A DNA stretch of 64,000 nucleotides from Yamagishiella unicocca (GCA_003116995.1 BDSL01000011.1:1364001-1428000), one strand, 5' to 3'. Numbered from the stretch's first letter, positions 1 to 11,644 are shown. Made by a program: numbers and translations. The notes: generated by a model not told the origin, from the sequence alone.

Positions 1-590
1 GGTGCGGGTGCGGGTGCGGGTGCGGGTGCGGGTGCGGGTGCGGGTGCGGGTGGGTGCGGGTGCGGGTGCGGGTGCGGGTGCGGGTGCGGGTGCGGGTGTG
101 CGGGTGCGGGTGCGGGTGCGGGTGCGGGTGCGGGCGGTGCGGGTGCGGGTGCGGTGCGGGTGCGGTGCGGTGCGGGTGCGGCGGGTGCGGGCGGTGCGGG
201 TGCGGTTGCGGTGCGGGTGCGGGTGCGGGGGTGCGGGTGCGGGGTGCGGGTGCGGGTGCGGGTGCGGGTGCGGGTGCGGGTGCGGGTGCGGGTGCGGGTG
301 CGGGTGCGGGTGCGGGTGCGGGTGCGGGTGCGGGTGCGGGGGGTGCGGGTGCGGGTGCGGGTGCGGGTGCGGGTGCGGGTGCGGGTGCGGGTGCGGGTGC
401 GGGTGCGGGGTGCGGGTGCGGGTGCGGGTGCGGGGGGTGCGGGTGCGGGTGCGGGGTGCGGGTGCGGGTGCGGGTGCGGGTGCGGGTGCGGGGCGGGAGG
501 TGGGTGTGGGTGCGGGGCGGGAGGGGGGTGCGGGTGCGGGAGGTGGGTGCGGGTGCGGGTGCGGGGCGGGAGGTGGGTGAGAGAGCGAGG
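1..590. repeat. GGGTGC hexanucleotide microsatellite
   Basis: A nearly pure array of the hexamer GGGTGC (equivalently GCGGGT) runs from the left edge with occasional single-base slips. It decays after about position 490 into GGGGCGGGAGGTGGGT-like variants. It gives long fake open frames on the plus strand reading Val-Arg, Gly-Ala or Gly-Cys. It lies downstream of the last visible exon of the minus-strand ARM-repeat gene, so it is probably an intron or the 3' flank of that gene. Confidence 0.95.
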
Positions 591-595
591 TGGAG

Positions 596-672
596 GGGTG
601 GAGGAGGGGCGGAGGAGGGGCGGAGGAGGGGCGGAGGAGGGGCGGAGGAGGGGCGGAGGAGGGGCGGAGGGA
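596..672. repeat. 11-bp minisatellite AGGAGGGGCGG
   Basis: About six tandem copies of an 11-bp unit AGGAGGGGCGG follow directly on the hexamer array. The array is purine-rich on the plus strand and lies 3' of the last exon found for the minus-strand ARM gene. Confidence 0.9.
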
Positions 673-783
673 TGTAGGTGGGGTGCTACTCGCGTTGCAG
701 CCATGGCTCAGCCTGGCCCCGCTCAGCCCAGCCACACCGCAACTCCCTCCAGCCCCCTCTTGCACCCACCATCGCAGCCCCAC

Positions 784-3700
784 CTGATCTCCCGCAGCGC
801 CGGCGGGTCGTTCGTGATGAGGTCCACCAGCGCATTCACCACCGGGCGGCAGCAGGCCAGACCGTGGGGCCCCCGCAGCGTGTCTGCTAGCGCCGGGATG
901 CCTTTTGCCATACGCACCGCCTGCGCAGCAGCAGGCCAGCGGCACGTGACGGCGATGGCGGACGCCACCGTGGCCGGCACCAGGGCGGCGGTGGCCCACC
1001 TGAGGGCGGAAGGAGGGTTTCGAGGAAGACCCGTGGATGCGAGGGGGAAGGAGGGAGGAGGGAAGAGGGAAGGGTGGCGGCGCAAGCGGAGGAGAGGGAC
1101 GTGGGCGGGCAGCCGAGGCGGAATGGGCGAGCGTCACATGCCGTACAACCCGTACCAAGCGCCGAAACCCGTCCGCTAGCTCTGGTGCGCGAAGCGCGGC
1201 CCCGCGAGCCCCCTATCACCTCCCGTCCCGAACTGTGTTGTGTTTTGTCCGTACATGGTTTACCCCCCCGGCCTCCCCCACCTGGGGTGCAGCAGCTCCA
1301 CCAGCGTGTCTATCCCGTCCGAGTGCACCATGTCCATCAGGGCGCCGTGGTCCCCGTCGCCCAGCAGGCAGATCGTGGCGCAGCACAGCACGGCACCCTC
1401 CACGTCATCACTGGCGACACACACCGCCAGCCACTGCGGCCGCGGGGCGGGGCGGGGCGGGGCGGGGCGGGGCGGGGCGGGGCGGGGCGGGGCGGGGCGG
1501 GGCGGGGCGGGGCGGGGCGGGGCGGGGCGGGGCGGGGCGGGGCGGGGCGGGGCGGGGCGGGGCGGGGCGGGGCGGGGCGGGGCGGGGCGGGGCGGGACGA
1601 GGACATCGACGTGAGAGGCGCAGTGAGCAGCGGCAATGATGGTGGTTTAGGGGTGAGCGGAGGAGAGCGGAGGAGCGCGTAGTCCGTAGTGGGATGAAGG
1701 AGAAGTAGAAGGGCGAGGTGGTTGGGGGGCCCTGAGGCAGCGGCTATGTGTGATGGTCGGAGAGCACGGGATCGCGGCACAGGCAGGGGATATGAGCGAT
1801 GTCGTATGGCACGCCGTACGGCATCGTACGGCATCGTACGGCGTCGTACGGCAGGCCCCGGGTTGCCTACACGACTGAGTCACCGCCGCCGCCGCCGCCG
1901 CCGCCGCCACACTCACCTCGCAAATGGCCGGCACCGCGCCCTCCGAAATGGCGATCCGCGCGAGTGACTTGTGCCCCGCCGTGTTCTGCAGCAGCAGCCC
2001 CAGCAGGTGAGCCACCTCCTTGTCCCTCCGCAGTGTAGCAGGCGGCAGCTGCACCTCGCCCGTGGAGCCGGAGGCGGAGGCGCCGCCACTGCCGCCGCCG
2101 GCCTGCAGGAGGCCGCTGTCCCGCAGGCGGCCGCTGCTCCGGCCGCTGCTGCTGCTGCGGTCGGTGCCGGCGCGACGCCGCGTCTGAGCTGCCGCCAGTC
2201 CCCTCAGGGCGGCAACCACCGGCGGCAGCATCCCTGCTCGCACGAGGTCCGAGGCGCACCCGAAATCTGCGGCGAGGGCGCAGAGACCCTGCAACCGGAA
2301 CAACGATACCGGGGGGTGTGAACTGTGAAGTGCTTGCTAGTCACACTAGGAGCCAGGCGCGTGTAAATGTAGAGGAATGGGGGGCGGGGCGGGGGGGTGC
2401 AAGGAAAAAGCGTGTAGGAAAGAGAAACCGTTTAGGATAGCCGTTTGGAGAAATGGGGGGGGGGGTGCAATGATTTAGGGTTTTTCCTCACGAACGTCCT
2501 TGGACACGTAGTCTAGGAGGCGGGGGGATGGCGCAGCATCTTAAAACCCTAAATCGTCAGCAGCAGCAACAGCTCTAAACCCTCGACCAGCGCGCAGCTC
2601 CGAAATAAGGTCCTTTGAAGTTTGAACACACTTTCCGTCCCAGCACTGCAGTCGACACGGACCAAGGGCAGGTGAACCTAGCGCCCAGGAGAAGCTAGTG
2701 GCGCGGGTGCCGATGCAATGACGGCCCTCCAGTCCTCCACTCATGCAGCCGCAGCAACCCCCCTCCCCCCTTCCCCAACAAACACAAACGCGTGTTCCCC
2801 AAAACCCTTCGCCGGCTAGTTTCTGACCTCCGTCTCCTGTGTCGTGTACTAGGGTCTTCTGCCTCCCCCGCTTCACCCCCACACCCACACCCCTTTCCCC
2901 CCGCCGAAAAACATACACATACACATAACCACGCGCACAGACGCGATGAGGTAAAGCAAATGCGGCCGCACCTGCAGCGCCCACCACCCTGGCCGGTCAG
3001 CCAGGCCGAATGCCAGCAGCACATGCAGCAGCGCCTCCGGGGTTCGAGCCAGGCGCAGGTCGGGGTTGGAGGGCGCGGCGGTGGCGGCTCGCGCGAGCGC
3101 CCTGAGGCTGGCGTCCAGCTGGCGGCGCAACAGCGGGTCCAGGGAGGCGCCGGGGACAGGAGAAGGCGGCTGCACGGCACACGTACGGCACCGCACGGCA
3201 ATGTGGGTTGGGTGTCAGCAGAGGCAGAGGTCGTGGTCGGGGTCGCGGTAGCGGTAGCGGCCGCGGTCGTGCAGGGGAGGGAGGGCGGGAGGGAGGGAGG
3301 GAGGGGGGGAGGGGGGCGGTGTGAAACCGGTGACACGAAAAACGACAAGATAAGGGAGGCGGGGCGGGGGTTGGGGTTGAGGAGGGCGGGAGTCATGGCT
3401 GCGGTATGGCTGACTGGGAAGCAACCTAGGGGGCACCCCGCCTCAGAAAACGCGTGCAACAACGTCGCTTCTCCTCTCCCGTTTCTTCCGCCGCCGCCCC
3501 CTCACTGTATCCCCCTGCCTGTCCCTCGACACACCAAGATCGCCAGCAGCCGCTGCAGCAGCACCAGGTGTCCTTGGAACTCCAGCACCCGCATCGCGCC
3601 GGCCACCTCCCGGGTCGTATCCGCCAGGGCCTGAGAGACCGGGGGGCGGGCGCGCGGTTGATAAGCTCCTTCCATCCGGGGTACGACACACGTACACAGA

Positions 3701-3814
3701 TAATTCACAACGCCTGCCGTACATGACACGTCCTTCACCCTCCCACCCACACACCCCCGCACCTCCGTCGCCTCGACCACCACCATCGGGATCGTCGAGG
3801 CCGCTGGGAACTCC

Positions 3815-3845
<31 letters not shown>

Positions 3846-6768
3846 GGCGCGGCGACTCCGTCGTCGGCGGCGGCGCCGGCATCGCCACCACGTCCAACAG
3901 CAGCTGCAGCGCAGGTCCCGGGAGCTCTTCTCCGTGTGCCGCCCTGGAGCCGCCGCTGGACCTAATACACCGCACGAGCGCCAGCAGTGCGAGATCCAGG
4001 ATACTGGCCCCTGCGGATCCAATGCGGCTGCCGGAGCCGGCGGAGGCGGAGGAGGAGGTGGAGGAGGAGGAGGAGGGGGGGGCGGGGGCGGGGGCAGGCC
4101 ACGACACCGCCCAGGGTCCCCCGGCTCTCTTCACGAACGCCATCAGGGCGTCCAAGGCACCCGCTGCGACCAGACCGGGGCGCAGCGGAGGGTGAGAGGC
4201 GAGGTGGGCCAGGGCGCGCACCGCCGGGGCTGCGGCAGGGGACTTGCTGCCGCCGCGGAGGAGGGCGATGAGCGGCTGGGGAGGGAGGGGAGGGAGGCGG
4301 GGAGGGAGGACGGGTAGACCGGCGAGGCAAAGGAGGAGGAGAGGGAGGGGGAGGGACGCGAGGGAAGGCGGGGAGGCGGGCGTCAGCAGCGGCGTGGGAG
4401 GGGGAAATGGGGGGTGGTAACTGTGTATGGGTATGGTAGTACGGCACCGAGGAAGGGGCTATCAGGCGGCGGTGCCCCTCCCCCTCCTCCGCCACCCTCA
4501 CCTGGACACCTGCCGGCCCCGGCACTCGGAGCATCTCCCGTCCCGCCGCCTGCACCGGGGGGGGGGGTACAGTAAAAGAACCGGTAACGCGACAGGGGAA
4601 ATGTAGTGGGTGCATAGCCTTCGGACACCGGCTCGCGCGCGCATGCTACTGCACGAGGAGGGGGGAGGCGAGGAGACGCGGTTGCAGGACATAGGACACG
4701 GCCGGCAGAAAGTTGTCGGCGAGGCGTTTTCGCACACGCGTCTGCGTGAGGTCGGGAGGGGGCGCAAGCGAGCGATGTCACAACCACAACCACAACACGG
4801 TGAAGTAGGTGAGCCGATCGAAGACAGGTTAAACCCTAGGGGGTCAGCCTAGCAACTGGGTCAGCCTGGCAACTGGGTCAGCCTGGCAACTGGGTCAGCC
4901 TGGCAACTGGGTCAGCCTGGCAACTGGGTCAGCCTGGCAACTGGGTCAGCCTAGCAACACCGGGGCTGTGAGCCCACACGGGCTCCACGGTAAGCTCGGC
5001 GAGGTGACCCAGAGGCGGGTCCTGCCCGACCTCGCACCTCCAGGCGACACAGGCAGCTCAACGACTGTGCCACATCCTCCGCCACACGCGGGGTAGGGCC
5101 CGCCGCCAGGCAGCCCAGCAGCACCCGCACGGCTCCCGCCGCCAGCAGCTCCTCCTTGACCCCCTGCGTTCGAAAAGGAGGATACGGTACGGTACGGTAC
5201 GGCAATGATGACGGCGAGGCGAAATCGTAGTGGAGGACGGGGAGGAGGTGGAGCTGGGGGGGTTGCCCGTGACGTGGAGTCCGTACTGCCGTAGTCCGTA
5301 CTATGGTGTACGACACAGGGGGTCCGGCAGGGGCGGTCCTTTTCCGCTCGGCACTCGGCCGCGGGGCGCTCACCGGGCAGGGTGCGAGGAGCGCCAGCGC
5401 CCTGGCCGCATGGGCCGCCACTGCGCTGAGGGGGTCGCCGGCCATCAAACCCAACAGCGAGGCCAGTGTGGCCATGTCCCTGAGGGGGGTTGATAAGAGA
5501 ATCCGCGAATCCGACAAACCGAGGGCGGTGAAGGTGATGTTGTAGAATACGGGTTGCGAGGTAAGATCGGCAAGTTCAACGGCATACCCTTAACACGCAC
5601 ATACACACACAAACATATGCACACGCACATACACACACAAACTTCGCGGCTCAGCTCAGCATTTATAAAATACACACACAAACGTGCAGCACCCACCCGT
5701 GCAGCACCGCGTAGGCGACCAGCTCCATACACTCGCCGTCGCCCTGCACTCGCGCCAGCAGTGCCGCCAGGTGCTCCGCCCTGTCCGCCACCTCCTCGGA
5801 GGGCCCCTCCGCGCCCCCCTCCCCCTTCTCCTCGCCGTCCTCCCCCTCCTCCTCCCCCTCCTCCTCCCCCTCATCATCCAGCAGCAGCAGGCTGGGAGAG
5901 ACTGCGAAAAAGGCGGGCAAGCGAGACGGCGGCTTTAGCCTTGGAGGGCGAGGCGCGAGGGCCCGGCTTCGACTACCTGACCCCGCCGGGGGGCCGGTTC
6001 AGAGCAATGCCATCTTGGGAGGCAGGTTGCTAACGTGTTGGCTCCTGCCGGCGGCAACCCAATGGCAGCGGCAGTAGCACGCAACGGGCGAGGACCCCGG
6101 TATGATGAAGGCAGGCGCGGACTCTCCACTCCGGCCCGGCGCCACTGAAATTCTCCTCTAACTCGCACTGGGGGGCCGGGGGCCCTCGCCCAAACCCAAC
6201 CCCCGCCCGACGCGCGACGCCCGACGCCCGGCACCCGCACACACCGTCCGTCTGTTGCTGCTGCCGCAGCATCAAGACCCATTGCTGCAGGTAGACGGCA
6301 ACGTCGGGGTCCGTGTATTGCTCCCGCAGCTCGGCGGCGACCAGGAGCTGAACGTCTGCGCGACCACCTGTGCTCAGCGCCGGCGGGCAAGGGCGGCGGG
6401 CGCGAACGGGCCAGGGTGGTGTGAAGTTCGCGCCGCGCCGCGTTTCAGCTAGTAGGATCGTGCAGCCAGGAAGCGCATGGCCCTCTGACATGCATGGTTC
6501 CAACGCGCGGCAGCTAGGGGATGACGGTCAGGCAGGCCTGCCCTTAACGCAGAACAGCCGTACCTAGCAGCAGCAGGCACCAGCACAGCGGCTGGCGACG
6601 CCGTAGCAGGTAGGAGGCGAGACTGGCTACATCCAGAGGTGCATCGGTGCTCAGGTGATGAAGCCGCTGCGCAAGTTGCAGCGCGTTTCTTGCCGCCCAG
6701 CTTCGACGCAGGGACTCGTCGCTCTGGAGCCAGTCGTGCAGAAGGAAAAGCACTACATTCTCTGCCAT
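784..6768 (-). CDS. Armadillo-repeat protein, 12 exons, 3' end beyond window
   Basis: Twelve minus-strand exons join in phase: 6768-6564, 6367-6245, 5901-5697, 5479-5374, 5163-5038, 4549-4502, 4275-3763, 3630-3535, 3169-2972, 2288-1917, 1433-1282 and 999-784. They give 786 complete codons and stop in phase 2, so the gene continues left of the window or beyond the repeats at 1-680. The start is the ATG at 6768 (MAENVVLFLLHDWLQ). Exons encode leucine/alanine-rich helical units typical of armadillo/HEAT solenoids, such as DMATLASLLGLMAGDPLSAV, LLAAGAVRVLLGCLAAG, GLVAAGALDALMAFVKRAGG and GIDTLVELLHP. Linkers include an acidic Glu/Gly run (exon 5901-5697) and Ser- and Gly-rich runs (exon 4275-3763). 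ARM proteins are binding scaffolds, and nothing here names a partner. Gene existence is well supported; exact junctions and function are less certain. Confidence 0.78.
1016..1045 (+). repeat. Dispersed repeat family B, short copy
   Basis: The segment reading GGTTTCGAGGAAGACCCGTG followed by GATGCGAGG recurs almost exactly at 10246-10273 and, inverted and diverged, at 28531-28580. All three lie in introns. This copy is truncated and lacks the AAACCCGTTTAGGACAGACG tail of the copy at 10246. Confidence 0.75.
1441..1594. repeat. GGGGC pentanucleotide array
   Basis: About 30 uninterrupted copies of GGGGC sit in the intron between the two last visible exons of the ARM gene, ending only 8 bp upstream of the exon at 1433-1282. 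On the minus (transcribed) strand the intron reads CCCCG, so the G-rich strand is the template. Runs of four G make it a strong potential G-quadruplex former. Confidence 0.95.
2397..2450 (+). repeat. Dispersed repeat family B, diverged copy
   Basis: The segment contains a GCAAGGAAAAAGCGTGTAGG-like head and an AAACCGTTTAGGATAG tail. This matches the organisation of the family B copy at 10246-10298 and the partial copy at 18128-18160. It lies in the large intron of the ARM gene between the exons at 3169-2972 and 2288-1917. Confidence 0.5.
4841..4959. repeat. 17-bp minisatellite GGGTCAGCCTGGCAACT
   Basis: Seven tandem copies of GGGTCAGCCTGGCAACT occur in an ARM-gene intron. The first and last units carry CTAGCAAC where the inner ones have CTGGCAAC, as expected for an array that homogenises from its centre. 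Confidence 0.95.
5481..5519 (-). repeat. Dispersed repeat family A copy abutting a splice acceptor
   Basis: On the minus strand this reads TCGGATTCGCGGATTCTCTT then ATCAACCCCCCTCAG, ending exactly at the acceptor of the ARM exon 5479-5374. Related copies lie at 9821-9860, 16324-16350, 24505-24530 and 34769-34810. The repeat therefore supplies the 3' end of this intron. Confidence 0.75.
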
Positions 6769-8835
6769 TTTTCCCTGGTGCTAGAACGTCCAGTTCATGC
6801 TAGGGCTCGCTAATTCCAGGCCAGCGACCCAGGCTCCAACCGGCCAGCATTCTACCCGCCAGCAACTAGGAGCAGGGGCCGGCCATTCGCTGCAATAAGT
6901 GTGGGGTGAATAGCACGAAACATATAGACTGCTCTGAGAAGTCGCTTCAGGGCAAACTTTGCAAGTTTTCCGACGCTGAGTCAGTTGCCAGAGTCCTAAG
7001 CCTTGTGGCTTGGAACCGCGTAGATATGACACCTCGAGTATTTTTCCAGTTTACCTAGGATTGAGCATAGTTCGTAGCCAACGAAAACGAGCAATTACGG
7101 CAGATAACCGACGCTTGCACCTTTAGCTGGCCACTGTCAGCGTGCATCTGACACTTATTCGTATACAGCTCCAGTCCTTGACTTCGACAGGATCCTCATA
7201 TTACTCTTCAGGATAGGTCTAGTGCGACGTTCGACAAGGCAACATGCGTGTCATGCCAGTCATGCGCACCTTGCTTGTCAATAATCGGGTCAAATTCCCG
7301 AGCCAAATTCCTGTCTTTTCTGCTCATGGAATGCCTCTAGTGGAATTTACTGGGCCCAGCTCTGCGGACTGAACCCTTCCCGGCGTTTTCAGCGGGCGTC
7401 GCGTCTTAGCGGCCCTATCCCCCATGCCTGGTGACCTGCCGATGACCTGAAATTCCTATCATTATTGCTGAAGTCACCTGACAACCGGCGTCCGTTAGGG
7501 TCCGGCAATCGTCGAAGCCGTCCCATTCGCGTCGCCCCATAACATCCCTATCCGTCGCACCTCGGCTGCGGCGATGCATGGCTGCAACCGACTGCATCGC
7601 AACTCATATATAATGGTGGTGGGACTCGATGAGCATCTGGGGCGCGCTCTCCCGGCGCAACGCGACGAATACATTTTACGGTCCGGGGGGAAGAGTGGAA
7701 GGGGGCGGGTGCGTCCCTGCGGGCACGTCTTTCTCGATCCCGTTTCAATGGAAAACCAGTCGAGCGGCATCGAGGCGAGTGGGCATTTGTCCAGCTGAGT
7801 CTGAAGCCCTAAGTACCGTATACCGAGTGCGATCGTTCGATGTCGTAGCCCGGCGGGCAGTCGCTTCCCGGCCGCGGCGGCGGCCGTCCCCCCCAACCAG
7901 CAATTTCCAAACCCTACAACCACACAGAGCCGCCGCGTGTGCTGCAGCAATATGAGAGTATCGCAGCATATCAGATGGAGGCTCCTCTTGAGGGTTAAGG
8001 AGTAGTGCAATTCCGCGCGGATGCAAGGGGGACTGAGGGCTGTTTGCACGCGTGGCGACTGCCACCGGCCCACCTCTTCCGCGGTGCACCCTGGGGCAGC
8101 GAGGAGGACCCTCGGGGGGGTGGGGGGTGGGTTCGTATGGCACCGCTGAGCCGCGAACCTCTCACCGGGTGGTTCCGGTCTAATGTGCGCGCAGTTGGGT
8201 CTTATGCGCTGACGTGGCCTGCTCCACCCGTGATGGTCCCCTGCACTGCCGTCGCTGCTTTCTTTCGTTGTACTACCGAACGGCGTATTCTTGTTGTCCT
8301 TGTTGTCGTCCGTGGCGTTGCCATTGGTTTTAATAGCTTACAAGGAGGCTGGCTGACTGGCTGGTAACCTTCGTCTTACACACGGAGGGTTGGATCGGCT
8401 GTCCCCCATGGGTGCGTTCGCTGGGAAGGGGGGCCACGGGAACACGAGGCAACTGCCCAAATGGTGACTAACCGAAGGTCGTTACCACGAGACGCACCGG
8501 TGCCGGTACCCGCAGCCCAGCCTCAACCGTCACACGTCCCGGCCCGCTCAGGCCGGCGGCCCCCCGCGAGAGACGTGACCCGTGGGTCGCAGACACACCG
8601 CCACACCGCCCAGCACTTCCGACCTCATACCGTCAAACGACAACGCCCACTCTACGTCGCCCCACATCACGTCGCCCCACACGTCACCATGTCATGTCCC
8701 CTCCCACTGCCGTATGTCCCACCGCATTACGTCCCTCCCCCCCTCGGGCACTCCATCCCCTCCTCCCCTCGGGCACTCCATCCCCTCCTCCCCTCGGGCA
8801 CTCCATCCCCTCCGCCCCTCAGCCGCTCCCTCCCC
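6769..8835. other. Spacer between ARM gene and uS5m gene
   Basis: This 2-kb interval separates the start of the ARM gene (6768) from the stop of uS5m (8836). The part from about 6780 to 7500 is clearly lower in GC than its surroundings. Open frames here are short, present on both strands and carry no recognisable motif. A TTACA on the plus strand near 8376 (TGTAA on the minus strand, the usual green-algal polyadenylation signal) could serve uS5m, but it lies about 460 bp past the stop. No gene is called. Confidence 0.6.
8740..8815. repeat. 24-bp minisatellite CCCTCGGGCACTCCATCCCC
   Basis: About three tandem copies of a 24-bp unit (CCCTCGGGCACTCCATCCCC followed by TCCT) lie immediately downstream of the uS5m stop codon, in the probable 3' UTR. 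Confidence 0.9.
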
Positions 8836-11351
8836 TCACATGACGTCCACCCCCCGCTTGAGGCCACACGGCAGCTCCTTGTTGTGGTAGACCTCCCGGA
8901 TGTACATCCCGGTGGCCTCCACTCCGTCGTGTGGGGTGGTCTGCTTCAGCAGCGCCTCCTGGAAGCACTGCGCTCGCGGGGGGGGGGGAGGGGGCGGGGA
9001 CAAAACCCGTGAAGACAGAAACCCGTGAAGAGCGAAACCCGTGAAGAGCGAAACCCGTGAAGAGCGAAACCCGTGAAGACAGAAACCCGTGAAGAGAGAA
9101 ACCAGACAACATGCATTCCCGGCTAGGGGAATCACTAGGCGTGGGGAGGCGGGGCGGCCTGCTGGAATGTGGGAGCCCCTGATGGGTTGCTGTTGAGCTC
9201 CCACCCCGCCACGGTGTTTTACCCTGACACGTGTTTTCCTCGCAACCCCTCCCTCCCCCCCGCCCTCCCGCACCTGCGCCACATAGAACTTGTTGACGGT
9301 GCGCCCCCTCAGCCTGATGGAGGCGTTCCTGATCCCCACCACACTGCACAGCTCGTACAGCAGGTCGCTGCACTGCAGGCCCCAGCCCTCGGGGCGGGGC
9401 ATCAGAAGCATCTGCGAGCAGGGCCGGCGAGGAGACCCGGTCGGGGGGTCGGCGAGAAGACTAGGTAGGGAGGCCGGCGAGAAGACCCGGTCGGGGGGTC
9501 GGCGAGAAGACTAGGTAGGGAGGCCGGCGAGAAGACCCGGTCGGGGGGTCGGCGAGAAGACTAGGTAGGGAGGCCGGCGAGAAGACCAGGTCGGGGCCGC
9601 GGCGAGGAGACCCGGTCGGGTGGGGGGACCCCGGAGAAGGGGGGAGGCGGAGCGGTAGAGCGGCGGGATAAGGCCCAGGAGGCGCACGCTGCCGAGAAGG
9701 CCCCGGATCCCGCCTTCAGCGATAACGCCCACCCGACACCGGCAGAGGCCGGGCGAGCCGGGGAAAGGGCGCACGCGCGCCCCCCCCGCCGTGCCCTCTC
9801 CCTCCCCCCGTCCCCTGGATCGGCCGTGGATTCGCGGATTTTTCTTATCAAATCCCCCCGTCCCCTGCCCCCTAAGCCCCCCACTCGCCCTCATGTGGTG
9901 GTAGGTGTGATCCACTTGGTGGTAGGTGGTGTGCCCCCGGTACAGCGGCACGGCAGCTAGGCGGGTGAGGCTCTGCAGGTGGGCCCGGGCCACTGCCAGC
10001 TGGGCGGTGTCGGCCAGACCCACGCCGAGACCCAGGACACCCTGCGCCCGGGAGGAGGAGGGGGGTGCAGGTGGGTGCAGGTGGTTACAAGTGGTTGTAA
10101 GTGGTTGCAGGGGTTTGCAAGTGGTTGCAGGTGGTTGGTGGTGGTTGCAAGTGGTTGGTGGTGGTTGCTGGTGGTCGCGCAGCTGTGCGGGCGGGACCCA
10201 GCGGCGAGGGCGGGTGCCGCGGGGGGCGGGCCATGAGGGCAGGTGGGGTTTCGAGGAAGACCCGTGGATGCGAGGATAAACCCGTTTAGGACAGACGCTT
10301 CAATGGCAGGTGGGGTTGGGAGGCGGAGGCTGCGCATTGACGCCCCCACTGGCGCCCCCCTCGAGGTCCCCATCCCGCCCCTGGCGCCCTAAACCCCTCC
10401 CGACCTCCCCTCCCCCCTCCCCCTTAAGGTCGACATGCGACCTCCGTCCTTTGTTTCCTCAACCAAGCCCTCCAGCATGCATCTCGAAACGTCTTTTTTA
10501 AACAGTTTTCCTTTCGAACACGGGTTCCCAGCCCTCCCCAGCCCTCCCCAGCCCTCCCCAGCCCTCCCCTCCCCTCCCCAGCCCTCCCCACCCCTCCCCA
10601 GCCCTCCCCTCCTCCCCTCGCCTTACCGCCATGTTCCCACTGGCCACCATGGCCGTGTACACCTCCTCCTTGCCGCGGGGTCGCCGCTCCACCGACCGCC
10701 GTACGTCCACTAGGACGCGGTCCCAACGGTGGCCGTACATGGCCTCGCGCACCTCACGGGGGAGGGGCGGCAGGGGGCCCCGGGAGGAATCCGGCTGCCT
10801 GCGTGTATGTGTGTGTTTTAAAAATATGTGTGTGTGCGTGCGCGTGCGTGCGTGTTTTTTAGTTTCAATTTAACCCCAGCCGCACACCATGCGGGTGCGT
10901 GATTGTGGGACGGAGGGGTGGGGGCTGGGGAGGGCGGAGAGCGTTGGACCCGCCAGCCGCCGCCTCAGACTTCCCAACTTCTGCTGCCAATGCTCGTACA
11001 ACCGTCGCGGGGTATAATGCCATCCCCTCCCCGCAACCATCCAGGCTCCGGAGCCAACGTCCGTACGACCCCCGCCCCTTTCCTCCCGCCCCCAACATCT
11101 CCCGCCCCCAATCCCCTCTTCCCCCCTCCACATACACACGCACGCACACGCAAACCCTCTGCTGGGCTGGCATTTCGCTTCCTTTCTCCTATTCTGAACG
11201 ACACGAAACCCTGCAGCCCCCCAGCAGCGCCCCTACCCCAGCAGCACCTGGTGAACACCTCCCGGGCGGAAGCCACCAGCTCCAGCACCGCCGCATCGCT
11301 CGCGTCGTCCCGCCCGGACTGCCGCGACTGGGTCATGCGGCCTCGGGGGGG
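8836..11351 (-). CDS. Mitochondrial small-subunit ribosomal protein uS5m
   Basis: Five exons join in phase: 11351-11248, 10798-10627, 10041-9889, 9411-9274 and 8967-8836, giving 232 aa. The product matches the mitochondrial uS5 family (MRPS5). The N-terminal S5 RNA-binding domain is seen as VYTAMVASGNMAGVLGLGVG, corresponding to the family's glycine-rich VxxGNGxGxxGxGxG loop, followed by LYRGHTTYHQVDHTYHHM. The C-terminal domain shows PEGWGLQCSDLLYELCSVVG then IRNASIRLRGR, as in the GYGLRCH...GIKDMYAKV block of the animal protein, ending HNKELPCGLKRGVDVM. It acts in the decoding half of the mitoribosome. The first exon has an in-frame Met at 11336, but the true start is unresolved: a Ser/Ala/Arg-rich open stretch starting at an ATG at 11593 could encode the transit peptide. 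The intron after HTYHHMR uses a GC donor (position 9888). Confidence 0.9.
9003..9105. repeat. 17-bp minisatellite CGTGAAGAGCGAAACCC
   Basis: About six tandem copies of CGTGAAGAGCGAAACCC (variants CGTGAAGACAGAAACCC) lie in the last intron of uS5m, 35 bp upstream of the terminal exon. Confidence 0.92.
9423..9595. repeat. 50-bp minisatellite in uS5m intron
   Basis: Three and a half copies of a roughly 50-bp unit (AGGCCGGCGAGAAGACCCGG followed by TCGGGGGGTCGGCGAGAAGA and CTAGGTAGGG) begin directly upstream of the uS5m exon 9411-9274 on the minus strand. Each unit is itself two related half-units. Confidence 0.9.
9821..9860 (+). repeat. Dispersed repeat family A copy
   Basis: The segment CGGCCGTGGATTCGCGGATT then TTTCTTATCAAATCCCCCC is one of at least four related copies in the window (5481-5519, 16324-16350, 34769-34810, weaker 24505-24530). 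It lies in the uS5m intron that has the GC donor, 28 bp downstream of that donor on the minus strand. Confidence 0.75.
10246..10298 (+). repeat. Dispersed repeat family B, best copy
   Basis: The segment reads GGGTTTCGAGGAAGACCCGT, then GGATGCGAGGATAAACCCGT and TTAGGACAGACG. It recurs inverted at 28531-28580 and as a 5' part at 1016-1045; weaker relatives are at 2397-2450, 10481-10530 (inverted) and 18128-18160. This copy sits in a uS5m intron. Confidence 0.75.
10519..10616. repeat. CCAGCCCTCC decamer array
   Basis: About nine imperfect copies of the decamer CCAGCCCTCC occur in the uS5m intron just downstream (minus strand) of the exon 10798-10627. Confidence 0.88.
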
Positions 11352-11644
11352 CTGCCCGGGGGATGTAGGGGTTGCGGAGGGGAGGGCGGCAGGGGGTGTT
11401 TAAAATCCGTTTTACGCGACGGGACAGGATAGTTGGCGCATGGTCGTCGGACACCAATTTGGTGGGCGCATGCTGGAGCACTGGGGCAGGGGGGGGAGAT
11501 CCATGCGGCGGGGCGGAGAGCACTTGGATGGGCGCCGGCTTTGCGTGACGAAGCGGCCGCCACGTAATGCGGTGTTGTTGTCATGGCCCCCATGGTGCCG
11601 GTGCATGCAGCAACCTTCCTGCCCCAGAGAGCCGTTGCCGCCAA

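Noticed and set aside
2..1179. Long plus-strand frames of Val-Arg, Gly-Ala or Gly-Cys repeats
   Set aside because: They are translations of the GGGTGC microsatellite in three frames. All frames stay open because the hexamer contains no stop, and there is no codon-level signal.
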